Source of the DNA: JAVKEN01 sp040221415
GTDB taxonomy: Bacteria > Pseudomonadota > Alphaproteobacteria > Rickettsiales > JABSSG01
Assembly (NCBI GenBank): GCA_040221415.1
Contig: JAVKEN010000014.1
Coordinates: 62,001 to 126,000 of the forward strand
Direction of reading: 5' to 3'
Length of the DNA: 64,000 nucleotides
The translations under genes and the position numbers were made by a program. Shown here piece by piece: positions 1 to 9,077 of the stretch; within the stretch, counting starts at the first letter, position 1, and each line of letters starts with the position of its first letter. Under the pieces are notes generated by a model. It ran no database searches. It had not been told where the DNA came from and saw only the letters and a list, made by a program, of their open reading frames with translations.

Positions 1-627
1 TGTTCACAAGCATATGGGAAAATCAAACTTGATCTAAGCGACTGTAATCTTGATGCAATCACCATTTCTGGACATAAAATAGGTGCTCATCAAGGCGTAG
101 CTGCCATTATTAAAAAGAAATCTTTAAATCTCAAGCCATTAATGCATGGTGGTGGACAAGAATTTGGCATTAGACCAGGGACAGAGAATGTTCCTGCAAT
201 TTGCGGATTAGGTGCAATTGCAAATGATATAATTGAGATTAATAATAAATATAGTGGATTGGCATCTCTACGAAATTTAATTGAGGATGAGTTAAAATCT
301 GCATCTGATAACGTTGAATTTCTTTCAGAAAAAGTTGACAGGCTGCCAAACACATCATCTATTTGCTTCAATGGAATTGATAATAATCTTATATTAATAC
401 AGCTTGATTTAGCTGGGTTTGCAGTCAGCGCAGGTTCCGCTTGCTCCTCTGGAAAAATAGAACCTTCTTATGTAATCAAAGCAATGACTCATGATGTTGA
501 CAAAGCAAAAAATACAATTAGGGTCAGCCTAGGACTAGATAATACTAAGGAACAAATCAAAAAGTTTATTGATACTTGCAAAGAGATAATTGAAAAGCAA
601 AATTCTAATATTAAAATGAGAGCATAA
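1..627 (+). CDS. Cysteine desulfurase paralog (NifS/IscS-like), 5' end outside window
   Basis: This is a PLP-dependent cysteine desulfurase, which takes sulfur from L-cysteine for Fe-S cluster assembly. The reading frame is open from the first base, so the N-terminus lies outside the window. The visible part holds the PLP-lysine motif ITISGHKIGAHQG, the substrate-binding HGGGQEFGIRPGTEN stretch, and the active-site loop SAGSACSSGKIEPS with the persulfide cysteine. The loop differs from that of the next gene (SGSACTSASLEPS). The stop TAA is directly followed by the ATG of iscS, so the two are probably co-transcribed. Paired cysteine desulfurase genes at this place are known from Rickettsia. 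Which of the two feeds which acceptor cannot be told from sequence. Confidence 0.93.
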   Translation, partial: CSQAYGKIKLDLSDCNLDAITISGHKIGAHQGVAAIIKKKSLNLKPLMHGGGQEFGIRPGTENVPAICGLGAIANDIIEINNKYSGLASLRNLIEDELKSASDNVEFLSEKVDRLPNTSSICFNGIDNNLILIQLDLAGFAVSAGSACSSGKIEPSYVIKAMTHDVDKAKNTIRVSLGLDNTKEQIKKFIDTCKEIIEKQNSNIKMRA

Positions 628-1860
628 ATGACTGAGTCCAAAATTAAATTACCAATTTACTTAGATTATCAATCAACGACTCCGATTGACAAAAGAGTTG
701 CCGATGAAATGTTGCCATATTTGTATGAAAAGTTTGGCAACCCTCATTCAAGATCTCATTGTTTTGGCTGGGAAGCAGAAGAAGCTGTTGAAAAAGCTAG
801 AGTACAAGTTGCCAATTTAGTAGGCGCTAACCCTAAGGAGATTATTTTTACATCTGGAGCAACTGAATCAAATAATCTTGCTATCAAAGGTCTGGCTGGG
901 TTTTATGGCGACAAAAAAAACCATATCATCACCTTAGTCACAGAGCATAAATGTGTTCTTGATGCATGTAGGCATTTAGAGCAAGAAGGATTTAAAGTTA
1001 CTTACCTTCCTGTCGACAAAGAAGGATTTGTTGATTTAGATAAGCTTGAGAAAGCCATTACAGATAAGACCTTGCTTGTATCTGTAATGACAGTAAACAA
1101 CGAGATTGGAACTATTCAGCCAGTAAAAGAAATCGGGTCTTTATGTAAAAAACATGGAGTTTTCTTTCATACTGATGCAGCGCAAGCTTTTGGGAAAATC
1201 CCTCTGGATGTGAATGAAATGAATATCGATTTATTGAGTATTTCTGGTCACAAGATATATGCTCCAAAAGGAATAGGCGCTTTATATATAAGAAGAAAGC
1301 CAAGAGTCAGAATAGAGCCTCTAATAAATGGTGGAGGACAAGAAAGAGGCATGAGATCTGGAACATTATCCCCTCCTCTGGTTGTAGCATTAGGCAAAGC
1401 TGCTGAAATTGCTCAGCAAGAAATGGAGGCAGATCATAAGAGAATTGAAAAATTGTCAGAGAAGTTTATCAAGGCAATTAAAGATGAAATTCCAGATGTT
1501 CATATGAACGGCCCAAGAGATAATGATAAAAGATGGGTTGGTAACATTAACTTGAGCTTCTCTTATATAGAAGGTGAATCACTCATTTTATCAATCAGAG
1601 ATTTAGCTGTATCATCAGGATCGGCATGCACCTCTGCTTCATTGGAGCCCTCTTACGTACTGCGAGCTCTTGGGGTTGAAGATGAACTTGCTCATACATC
1701 AATTAGATTTGGTATTGGCAGGTTTACCACTGAAGAAGAGTTGGACTATACAATTAAAACTATCAAGAAAAGTATCGATAAATTACGTGCCATGAGCCCA
1801 TTATGGGAAATGGTGCAAGACGGAATTGATTTGAAATCAATACAATGGACTGAACATTAA
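628..1860 (+). CDS. iscS: Cysteine desulfurase IscS
   Basis: IscS supplies persulfide sulfur to IscU and to other sulfur acceptors in the cytoplasm. The 410-residue length is close to the usual 404. The PLP lysine is K209 in SISGHKIYAPKG, and the catalytic cysteine is C334 in the loop SGSACTSASLEPS. The C-terminus (SPLWEMVQDGIDLKSIQW) keeps the form that docks IscU in the classical ISC enzyme. Transcription runs on into iscU after 13 bases containing an AAGGTAGG-like ribosome binding site. No IscR regulator is visible; it would lie upstream of the window if present. Confidence 0.97.
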   Translation: MTESKIKLPIYLDYQSTTPIDKRVADEMLPYLYEKFGNPHSRSHCFGWEAEEAVEKARVQVANLVGANPKEIIFTSGATESNNLAIKGLAGFYGDKKNHIITLVTEHKCVLDACRHLEQEGFKVTYLPVDKEGFVDLDKLEKAITDKTLLVSVMTVNNEIGTIQPVKEIGSLCKKHGVFFHTDAAQAFGKIPLDVNEMNIDLLSISGHKIYAPKGIGALYIRRKPRVRIEPLINGGGQERGMRSGTLSPPLVVALGKAAEIAQQEMEADHKRIEKLSEKFIKAIKDEIPDVHMNGPRDNDKRWVGNINLSFSYIEGESLILSIRDLAVSSGSACTSASLEPSYVLRALGVEDELAHTSIRFGIGRFTTEEELDYTIKTIKKSIDKLRAMSPLWEMVQDGIDLKSIQWTEH

Positions 1861-1873
1861 AAAAAGGTAGGTT

Positions 1874-2257
1874 ATGGCTTATAGTAAAGAAGTAATGGAT
1901 CACTACGACAATCCAAGAAATGTAGGGTCTTTTGACAAAAAAGAGAAGAATATTGGTACAGGAGTTGTTGGCGCTCCAGCTTGTGGAGATGTTATGAAGC
2001 TACAGCTTAAAATCAGCGACAAAGGAGTTATTGAAGATGCAAAATTTAAAACATTTGGCTGCGGGTCAGCAATAGCATCTAGCTCCTATGCAACTGAAAT
2101 GGTCAAAGGTAAATCAATTGATGATGCAGAAAAAATTAAAAATTCTGACATAGCAAGTTACTTATCTTTACCTCCAGTAAAAATTCACTGCTCTATGCTT
2201 GCAGAGGATGCAATTAAATCTGCTATCAAAGATTATCGAGAAAAAAGTAGCAAATAA
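1874..2257 (+). CDS. iscU: Fe-S cluster scaffold protein IscU
   Basis: IscU is the scaffold on which [2Fe-2S] clusters are built before transfer by HscA/HscB. At 127 residues it is full length. The three cluster ligands are at their usual positions: C37 (APACGD), C63 (FGCGSA) and C106 (KIHCSM). D39 is also kept. The HscA recognition motif LPPVK is at residues 99-103, which fits the hscA gene found downstream. Two bases separate the stop from the start of iscA. Confidence 0.98.
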   Translation: MAYSKEVMDHYDNPRNVGSFDKKEKNIGTGVVGAPACGDVMKLQLKISDKGVIEDAKFKTFGCGSAIASSSYATEMVKGKSIDDAEKIKNSDIASYLSLPPVKIHCSMLAEDAIKSAIKDYREKSSK

Positions 2258-2259
2258 TA

Positions 2260-2595
2260 ATGGATAAAAACATCATCACAATTTCAGACAAGGCTGCTGA
2301 AAGAATTAAATTTCTTTTAGACCAAAGAGAAAAGACCTCTTTGGGAATTCGTGTTGGTATAAAAAAAGGCGGATGCTCAGGCCTTGAATACACTGTCGAG
2401 TATGCCGATGAACAAAATAAATATGATGAAATAGTTGAAGAAAAAGGTGTTAAAGTCATCATTGATCCAAAAGCTGTCATGTATTTAATAGGTTCAGAAA
2501 TGGATTTTGTGCAGGAAAAAATAAAATCCGGATTCAAATTTAACAACCCGAATGAAAAAGGTTCATGTGGGTGTGGGGAATCATTTCACGTTTAG
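2260..2595 (+). CDS. iscA: Fe-S cluster carrier protein IscA
   Basis: This is an A-type carrier that takes clusters from IscU and passes them to apo-proteins. It has 111 residues and the three family cysteines: one in KGGCSGLEY and two in the C-terminal GSCGCGESF. It lies between iscU and hscB in the standard ISC order. A second A-type gene, more like erpA, lies at 46371-46718, so the window carries two carriers of this fold. Confidence 0.96.
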   Translation: MDKNIITISDKAAERIKFLLDQREKTSLGIRVGIKKGGCSGLEYTVEYADEQNKYDEIVEEKGVKVIIDPKAVMYLIGSEMDFVQEKIKSGFKFNNPNEKGSCGCGESFHV

Positions 2596-2596
2596 G

Positions 2597-3103
2597 ATGA
2601 ATAATTACTTTGAAATTTTTAACCTCACGCCAGATTTCTTAATTGATCTAGATTTTCTGGAGTCTCAATACTTAAAGCTATCAAAAAAATATCATCCCGA
2701 TAAGTTTCGTGATCAAGAAAGTAAAAAATCTGCCTATCAAAACACTATCACTATTAATAAAGCTTATGAGACTCTTAATTCGGACGTCTTAAGAGCAGAG
2801 TACTTAATGAAACTCAATGATATTACTTTAGGAACTGAGAGTGATTCAATAAAACCCACACAGGAGTTATTGATAAATATGCTAGATCTGAGAGAGGAAT
2901 TAGAAGAAATTTCTAACAAAGAGAATTTAGATACTTACGAAAAAAAAATTTCTACTCTATATGAAAAATCAAAAAGTGAGTTTAGTAAAAATTTCACTAA
3001 ACAAGACTTAGAAGACGCAGCACAATCTGCTATAAAATTACGTTATTACTCAAAAGCAATTGAAGAAATCCAGAAGAAATTTGAGAAACTAGATGCTGAT
3101 TGA
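2597..3103 (+). CDS. hscB: Co-chaperone HscB (J-domain protein)
   Basis: HscB delivers IscU to the Hsp70 HscA and stimulates its ATPase. The start at 2597 was chosen because the family N-terminus (MNNYFEIFNL) begins there; an upstream in-frame ATG at 2552 lies inside iscA. The protein then has 168 residues with an N-terminal J domain carrying the HPD motif at residues 33-35, and a C-terminal helical region (about 85-165) that binds IscU in homologs. The stop TGA overlaps the beginning of hscA by 11 bases, which suggests translational coupling. Confidence 0.94.
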   Translation: MNNYFEIFNLTPDFLIDLDFLESQYLKLSKKYHPDKFRDQESKKSAYQNTITINKAYETLNSDVLRAEYLMKLNDITLGTESDSIKPTQELLINMLDLREELEEISNKENLDTYEKKISTLYEKSKSEFSKNFTKQDLEDAAQSAIKLRYYSKAIEEIQKKFEKLDAD

Positions 3104-4859
3104 TATTCAAGAACCCGAACAAAGCAAACCATCATCAATCATTAAACCCGCAGTTGGGATTGACCTCGGCACTACCAGGTCCTTAATAGCTTTTAAGAAT
3201 AAGGATGTCAAAATTGCTAAACAACTAAATGGAAAAAATTATCTGAACTCAGCAGTTAGATTTTCTCAAGATAAATGGCAAATCTCTGATAGCAGAGAAA
3301 ATGCTCTTTTATCTTTCAAAAGGCATATGGGCAAGTCTACTAAAGAAAATATGGTACAATTGAATTATGGGGGGGAAAACTCAACTCCTGTTGAGCTTTC
3401 TTCGGTTGTTCTTAGTGCATTAATGCATTCTACGAAAGATAATTTTGGCAAAGAATTTACTGATGCAGTAATAACAGTTCCGGCGTATTTTGATGATGCG
3501 GCTCGTTCAGATACTTACAAAGCAGCAAAGCTTGCTGGAGTAAATGTTTTACGTTTATTAAATGAACCTACAGCTGCTGCACTTGCTTATGGTATAGAAA
3601 ACAACAAACAAGGCACCTACCTAATTTATGATTTAGGTGGAGGAACTTTTGATGTATCACTTTTAAAAATTATGGACGGGGTCTTTAAAGTTATTGCAAC
3701 CAATGGTGATACAATGCTTGGCGGCGATGACATCGATGATCTGCTCGCTGATTATTTATCTAAGGAATTAGATACCCAAGACGATAATTTAAAACATGAA
3801 GCTAAAAAAGCAAAAGAAATTCTGAGCTCTAAAGATTTAGTGGAAATCAAGTTTGATAACAAATCGACTTCAGTAAACCTGCATGAATACGAAAAGTTAA
3901 TTACTCCATTAATTGACCGAACCATAAAATTAACCGAAGACACTCTTAAAACTGCAAAAGCAAAAGCAGATAATATTGATGGTATTATTTTAATTGGTGG
4001 ATCATCAAGAATTCCATTGATTAAGAAAAAACTCACAGATAAATTTAACTGCAAAATATTAGACGATATTAATCCAGATGAAGCTGTCGCAAAAGGTGCC
4101 GCGATTCAGGCCTACAACCTTACACATGAGACTGATGACCTTCTTCTTGACGTTATTCCACTTTCTCTCGGGATTGAGGTGATGGGTGGATTAAACGATA
4201 AAATAATCGAAAGAAATACAACCATTCCGTTCTCAACTAAAAAAGAATTTACAACTTATGCTGATGGTCAAGCAGGCATGCAATTTCATATTGTTCAAGG
4301 TGAAAGAGAGCTAGCAAAAGATTGTAGGTCCCTTTGCAAATTCGAGATCAAAGATTTACCAAGACAAGTCGCTGGGAGTGTCAAAATCGCGGTTGATTTC
4401 AATATTGATTCAAATGGAATATTGAATATTACAGCAACTGATAAAACAAATAATATATATAAAGAAGTAGAAATTAATCCTAGCTTCGGAATGAAAGATT
4501 CCGAAATAAACAAGATGCTAGATGATTCTCTAAAATATGCCAGAGAAGATGTGAGTGCTAAGCTTTTAGCGGAATCTAAAATCCACGCTGAGCAAATTAT
4601 GCAGTATATTGAAAAATACCTCAAAGAAGATAGAGAATTACTCTCTGAGGAGAGTTTTAAAAAAATCTCAAAACAAATAACCACAGTAAAAGAATCAATT
4701 CGGAATAAAAATAGAAATGAAATTGACAATAATGTAGAATTATTAGAAAAACTAACTTCAAACTTTATTCAGGATAGGATGAATAAATATTTGATGCGTG
4801 ATTTAGAAGGAAAAAATATCACCCTAGTTGAAGAAATATTTAAGAATAAAAAAACGTAA
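3093..4859 (+). CDS. hscA: Hsp70-type chaperone HscA
   Basis: HscA is the specialised Hsp70 that drives release of Fe-S clusters from IscU. The 588-residue protein has the actin-like ATPase phosphate loop VGIDLGTTRSLIAF near residues 21-34, a second phosphate motif IYDLGGGTFDVS, and the adenosine motif LIGGSSRIP. These are followed by the substrate-binding beta domain and a helical lid. It is slightly shorter than the E. coli protein of about 616 residues. It sits between hscB (overlapping) and fdx, which separates it from the general chaperone DnaK. Confidence 0.96.
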   Translation: MLIDIQEPEQSKPSSIIKPAVGIDLGTTRSLIAFKNKDVKIAKQLNGKNYLNSAVRFSQDKWQISDSRENALLSFKRHMGKSTKENMVQLNYGGENSTPVELSSVVLSALMHSTKDNFGKEFTDAVITVPAYFDDAARSDTYKAAKLAGVNVLRLLNEPTAAALAYGIENNKQGTYLIYDLGGGTFDVSLLKIMDGVFKVIATNGDTMLGGDDIDDLLADYLSKELDTQDDNLKHEAKKAKEILSSKDLVEIKFDNKSTSVNLHEYEKLITPLIDRTIKLTEDTLKTAKAKADNIDGIILIGGSSRIPLIKKKLTDKFNCKILDDINPDEAVAKGAAIQAYNLTHETDDLLLDVIPLSLGIEVMGGLNDKIIERNTTIPFSTKKEFTTYADGQAGMQFHIVQGERELAKDCRSLCKFEIKDLPRQVAGSVKIAVDFNIDSNGILNITATDKTNNIYKEVEINPSFGMKDSEINKMLDDSLKYAREDVSAKLLAESKIHAEQIMQYIEKYLKEDRELLSEESFKKISKQITTVKESIRNKNRNEIDNNVELLEKLTSNFIQDRMNKYLMRDLEGKNITLVEEIFKNKKT

Positions 4860-4877
4860 TTTTTTTCGGAGTTATAT

Positions 4878-5213
4878 ATGCCAAAAATAATTTTTGTAGA
4901 AGCTGATGGGAATGAAAAAGAATTCGATGCTCCTATCGGTCTATCAGTTCTGGAAATCGCTCACAAAAACAACATTGACCTTGAAGGTGCATGCGAAGGA
5001 TCTCTTGCTTGTTCAACTTGTCATGTTGTTGTTGATGAAACATTTTTTGATAAATTAGACGAACCAACAGAAGATGAAGAGGATATGCTTGACTTGGCTT
5101 TTGGACTAACCCACACTTCTAGGTTAGGATGTCAAATCAAAATGACTGAAGATTTAGATGGGTTAAAAGTAAAACTTCCCTCAGCAACAAGAAATATGAT
5201 GGTAGATAAGTAA
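4878..5213 (+). CDS. fdx: ISC-type [2Fe-2S] ferredoxin
   Basis: This ferredoxin supplies electrons during Fe-S cluster assembly. The 111-residue protein has the adrenodoxin-type ligand set C39, C45, C48 and C85 (C-x5-C-x2-C, then a distant Cys). An acidic stretch EPTEDEEDML at about 62-71 matches the partner-binding helix of this class. A CGGAG ribosome binding site precedes the start. It is the last recognisable gene of the ISC operon, and the next gene begins two bases after its stop. Confidence 0.96.
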   Translation: MPKIIFVEADGNEKEFDAPIGLSVLEIAHKNNIDLEGACEGSLACSTCHVVVDETFFDKLDEPTEDEEDMLDLAFGLTHTSRLGCQIKMTEDLDGLKVKLPSATRNMMVDK

Positions 5214-5215
5214 GA

Positions 5216-6472
5216 ATGCGTAAAATAAGAAACACCTTAATTTCATTTTTAGTCATTTTTTCTGTCTCTTGGTATGTTGCAGGAGTATATGGGAAGAAAA
5301 TTATCAAAAATAAAATAGATGAAACTGGGTTCCTTCATTATAAAAAGATCTCACTAGGTGGCTATCCATTCGCTTTCAAATACAGAATCGATGATTTATA
5401 TATTGCTGGTGAAAAAAGCGCATATAGAGACGCAGTTATTGAAAAGTCATATATCAAAATAGATTTGTTAAGCAAAAATTTTGTTTTTGAACCGGCATCG
5501 CCAATTCAAATTCAATCACATAATAACCAAGTGAATTACTCTATTACATTTGGCAAGAATTCTAGACTTAGCCTTTCAACTTCTAAACCATTCTTTATTA
5601 GATATTTTAATAACGAAAAAGCTCAGATACAAAAATACACTGATGGCTATGAAATGCACATCAATGACCTTGCAGTGACAGATAAAAATTTAGATAAGAC
5701 ATTAATTGCACTTCCTAAATTAGAGTTTGAAAATGAAATGCGGAATTCTGCAAAAGAAATTACTAGCAGAATTAAGTTCTCTCTTGAAGAAAAAGGGGGT
5801 GATGAACTAAACATGCTGTCATCTGGTGATGCGTCATTAAATTCCGAGATTGAAATCACTTCTAACAAAGAAAACATTATTAAGATTATAAGAATAAAAG
5901 ACTTTGATCTTTCAGCCCCTACATTCAGAGTAAAGGCGTTAGGCGCAATTAACGCGGATGATCCTCCGATATATACAAACTCTATCAAAGCAATTTTCAG
6001 CGAATCAATTGACCCTAAACGCTCTTCTTTACCTGATGATAGATTAGAGTACATAATTAAAAATATTTTCCTGCAATCTTCAGAAAACCCAAATAGCACA
6101 GAAATGCCAATTACCATTACTGTCTCCAAAGTAGGGGAAAACATCAACTTTGGTAAAAATAATATTTTTGGTTTGTCTTTCTTGAGCTTTTATTTCTATG
6201 AAAAATATAATGCAGAAATGCTAAAGAAAAATTCTGAAGAAGAGCAGTCTCCTACGCAGGAAAAAAACAAAGCAGAAGAGAAAGAGCCCTCTACATCAGA
6301 AGAGACAAAAGACAAAGAATCCACTATTCAACCACATGAAGAAGCAGAGTCCATTGCTGAATCTTCTCCAACAGAAGAGTTCCCTCCTGAAGAACAAAAA
6401 GAGCTTCCGGAAGCTAATGCACAAGAAATGAGTAAAGAAGAAGCTAGCAAGTCGCAAGCTTTAAGCAACTAG
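5216..6472 (+). CDS. Membrane-anchored protein resembling DUF2125
   Basis: The 418-residue protein has one N-terminal membrane segment (about residues 8-26) and then a soluble, probably periplasmic part. The phrase GGYPFAFKYRIDDLYI near residues 49-64 resembles the signature of the alphaproteobacterial DUF2125 family, but I cannot confirm this without a profile search. The last 75 residues are very rich in Glu, Pro and Ser and look disordered. It starts two bases after fdx and may be read from the same transcript. Its 3' end overlaps the 3' end of the convergent clpB by 12 bases. The function is unknown. Confidence 0.8.
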   Translation: MRKIRNTLISFLVIFSVSWYVAGVYGKKIIKNKIDETGFLHYKKISLGGYPFAFKYRIDDLYIAGEKSAYRDAVIEKSYIKIDLLSKNFVFEPASPIQIQSHNNQVNYSITFGKNSRLSLSTSKPFFIRYFNNEKAQIQKYTDGYEMHINDLAVTDKNLDKTLIALPKLEFENEMRNSAKEITSRIKFSLEEKGGDELNMLSSGDASLNSEIEITSNKENIIKIIRIKDFDLSAPTFRVKALGAINADDPPIYTNSIKAIFSESIDPKRSSLPDDRLEYIIKNIFLQSSENPNSTEMPITITVSKVGENINFGKNNIFGLSFLSFYFYEKYNAEMLKKNSEEEQSPTQEKNKAEEKEPSTSEETKDKESTIQPHEEAESIAESSPTEEFPPEEQKELPEANAQEMSKEEASKSQALSN

Positions 6473-8998
6473 TTTCAAGCCATCTTTCTTCTCAGTGACT
6501 TTGACAACAGAGTTCTCACCAACTTTACCTGATAAAATCATTTTTGCTATTTGATTCTGTATTTCTTTTTGAATCAGCCTTTTTAATGGCCTTGCTCCAT
6601 AAACTGCATCAAACCCATGTTCAGCAAGCCAACTTTTAGCTTTATCGTCGAGCTTAATTATAATGCGTTTATCATCAAGAAGTTTCTGCAGATATTGAAT
6701 CTGAACATCCACAATGAATTTTAAATCTTCTTTAGACAGCTTATCAAAAATAATAATTTCATCTAATCTGTTGAGGAATTCTGGTCTGAATGATCCTTTG
6801 AGCATTTCCATAACTTCTTTATGTGCTGCTTGACCTTTATCAATTAAAAGCTTCGCACCAATATTTGAAGTAAGTATTATGATGGTATTCCTGAAGTCAA
6901 CAGTTCGACCTTGCCCATCAGTCAGACGGCCTTCATCTAAAACTTGTAGTAGTATGTTAAATACATCAGGATGTGCTTTTTCAATTTCATCAAACAGAAT
7001 CACTTGATAAGATCTACGACGGACAGACTCTGTGAGAGAGCCACCCTGCTCATAACCAACATATCCTGGAGGAGCACCAATCAAACGCGCCACTGAATGT
7101 TTTTCCATATATTCAGACATATCAATTCGTGTGATATTTGACTTATCATCAAACATGAATTGCGCTAAAGATTTAGCAAGCTCAGTTTTACCAACGCCTG
7201 TAGGTCCCAAGAACAAGAAAGACCCAAGTGGTCGATTAGTGTCTTGAACTCCAGCACGAGACCTTCTCAATGCATCGCTAACTGCACTAATTGCATTTTT
7301 CTGGCCAATTACATTCTCACCAAGAATATTTTCCATATTCATGAGCTTCTCACGCTCACCTTCAAGCATTTTATCAACTGGAATTCCCGTCATACGCGAA
7401 ATAATGCTCGCGATATCTTGCGAAGTAACAATATTATTCGCTTTAACTGACTCCTGCAAATCACTTGATTGATCTATTGCTTTTTGAAGATTAGGTATCG
7501 TGCCATAAGCTAGCTCACTTGCCTTAGTAAGATCCCCAGATCTCTGAGCAACCTCCAACTGGTGCTTTGCATCATCAAGCTTTTCTTGCAATTTATTTGC
7601 ATCTTCAAGCTTTGCTTTCTCACTCTTCCATTTACTTGTCAATTCAAGAGATTTCTCTTCTAAAGTAGAAAGCTCTTTCTGAATTTTTTCCAGACGCTCT
7701 TTTGCTTGTTTATCGTCCTCTTTTTTCAAAGCGGATTCTTCCATTTTAAGCTGGATAATTTTACGATCCAACTCATCAATATTTTCTGGCTTACTAAACA
7801 CTTCCATACGAAGTCTACTAGCTGCCTCATCGATAAGATCAATTGCCTTATCTGGTAAAAACCTGTCTGTTATATATCGATTCGATAGGTTTGCTGCTGC
7901 AACAATCGCTGCATCAGAAACTTTCACACCATGGTGGAGCTCGTATTTTTCTTTAATACCACGCAAAATGGAAACCGTATCTTCGATAGTTGGCTCAGAA
8001 ACGTAAACTGATTGAAATCTTCTTGCTAGCGCTGCATCTTTTTCAATATGCTGACGATATTCATCTAGAGTTGTTGCGCCAACACAGTGAAGCTCACCTC
8101 TAGCCAATGCTGGTTTAAGCAAGTTAGAAGCGTCCATGCCCCCTTCTGCTTTTCCCGCACCTACAAGCATGTGAAGCTCATCGATAAACAGAATCAAATG
8201 CTCATTACTGTTTTCTATTTCATTTAGAACAGCCTTCAGTCTTTCCTCAAACTCACCTCTGAATTTTGCACCCGCAACTAATGCACCAAGATCCAACGAA
8301 ATTACTTTTGCGTCTTGTAAATTGTCTGGAACGTCACCATTCGCAATACGCACAGCTAATCCTTCAACAATTGCTGTTTTACCAACACCTGGCTCACCAA
8401 TTAACACTGGGTTGTTTTTAATACGACGCGATAAAACTTGTATTGTCCTGCGAATTTCGTCATCACGACCAATCACCGGGTCAATCTTACCTTGCCTTAC
8501 AAGTTCCGTTACATCTTTTGAGTATTTTTTTAAAGCCTCATAGCTATTTTCTGCGGAAGAAGAATCTGCCTTTCTTCCCTTACGAATTTTGGCAATTACT
8601 TCTCCAACTTTTTTTGAAGTAACACCATTATTTTTTAAAGACGGACAATATTCTGCTAATGCCTGTAATAAACGATCAACTGAGATATACTGATCATCAG
8701 CTTCTTTTGCTAATTTTGTGGCGCTATTAAATACTTTTGCAGTTTCCGGCGCCATATACATTTGGCTATCACCCTCAATAACTGGATATGTCTTCAAGGT
8801 AGCTTCTAAGTCAGAGTAAACTCTTCCAATGTCAGCTCCACAATCTGTAATAATCTGTGATACTAAGTCATCTGACTCGTCCACCATTGCTTTTAAAATA
8901 TGTTCAGGAGTGAATTTCTGATGCCCTTCAGCTAAAGCCGCTGACTGCGCTGCTTGAATTACTCCTCTAGCTTTATCTGTTAATTTTTCTAAATTCAT
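6461..8998 (-). CDS. clpB: Disaggregase ClpB
   Basis: ClpB is the hexameric AAA+ chaperone that rescues aggregated proteins together with DnaK. The start at 8998 (MNLEKLTDKARG) follows an AGGTGG ribosome binding site and matches the family N-terminus; a TTG four codons upstream is less likely. The 845-residue protein has the N-domain, first ATPase domain (Walker A GEPGVGKT, Walker B LILFIDELH), a charged coiled-coil middle domain (about 400-530), and the second ATPase domain (GPTGVGKT, VILFDEIEKAHP). All catalytic motifs are intact. A sigma-32-like promoter lies just upstream. Confidence 0.98.
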   Translation of the reverse strand: MNLEKLTDKARGVIQAAQSAALAEGHQKFTPEHILKAMVDESDDLVSQIITDCGADIGRVYSDLEATLKTYPVIEGDSQMYMAPETAKVFNSATKLAKEADDQYISVDRLLQALAEYCPSLKNNGVTSKKVGEVIAKIRKGRKADSSSAENSYEALKKYSKDVTELVRQGKIDPVIGRDDEIRRTIQVLSRRIKNNPVLIGEPGVGKTAIVEGLAVRIANGDVPDNLQDAKVISLDLGALVAGAKFRGEFEERLKAVLNEIENSNEHLILFIDELHMLVGAGKAEGGMDASNLLKPALARGELHCVGATTLDEYRQHIEKDAALARRFQSVYVSEPTIEDTVSILRGIKEKYELHHGVKVSDAAIVAAANLSNRYITDRFLPDKAIDLIDEAASRLRMEVFSKPENIDELDRKIIQLKMEESALKKEDDKQAKERLEKIQKELSTLEEKSLELTSKWKSEKAKLEDANKLQEKLDDAKHQLEVAQRSGDLTKASELAYGTIPNLQKAIDQSSDLQESVKANNIVTSQDIASIISRMTGIPVDKMLEGEREKLMNMENILGENVIGQKNAISAVSDALRRSRAGVQDTNRPLGSFLFLGPTGVGKTELAKSLAQFMFDDKSNITRIDMSEYMEKHSVARLIGAPPGYVGYEQGGSLTESVRRRSYQVILFDEIEKAHPDVFNILLQVLDEGRLTDGQGRTVDFRNTIIILTSNIGAKLLIDKGQAAHKEVMEMLKGSFRPEFLNRLDEIIIFDKLSKEDLKFIVDVQIQYLQKLLDDKRIIIKLDDKAKSWLAEHGFDAVYGARPLKRLIQKEIQNQIAKMILSGKVGENSVVKVTEKKDGLKLVA

Positions 8999-9030
8999 TT
9001 CCACCTGCAATTTATAAAGTTATATATAAT

Positions 9031-9059
9031 AATATTGGTACGAAATCGAAAATTTCAAG
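9031..9059 (-). promoter_or_regulatory. Putative sigma-32 (heat-shock) promoter of clpB
   Basis: Read on the minus strand, CTTGAAA (9053-9059) is followed after 14 bases by CCAATATT (9031-9038). This resembles the heat-shock pattern CTTGAAA - N11-16 - CCCCATnT. It lies about 35-60 bases before the clpB start, leaving a short AT-rich leader. The -35 part is perfect and the -10 part is partial. ClpB is a classical sigma-32 target, which supports the reading. Confidence 0.55.
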
Positions 9060-9077
9060 TGCTTGAACTTAAAAAGC

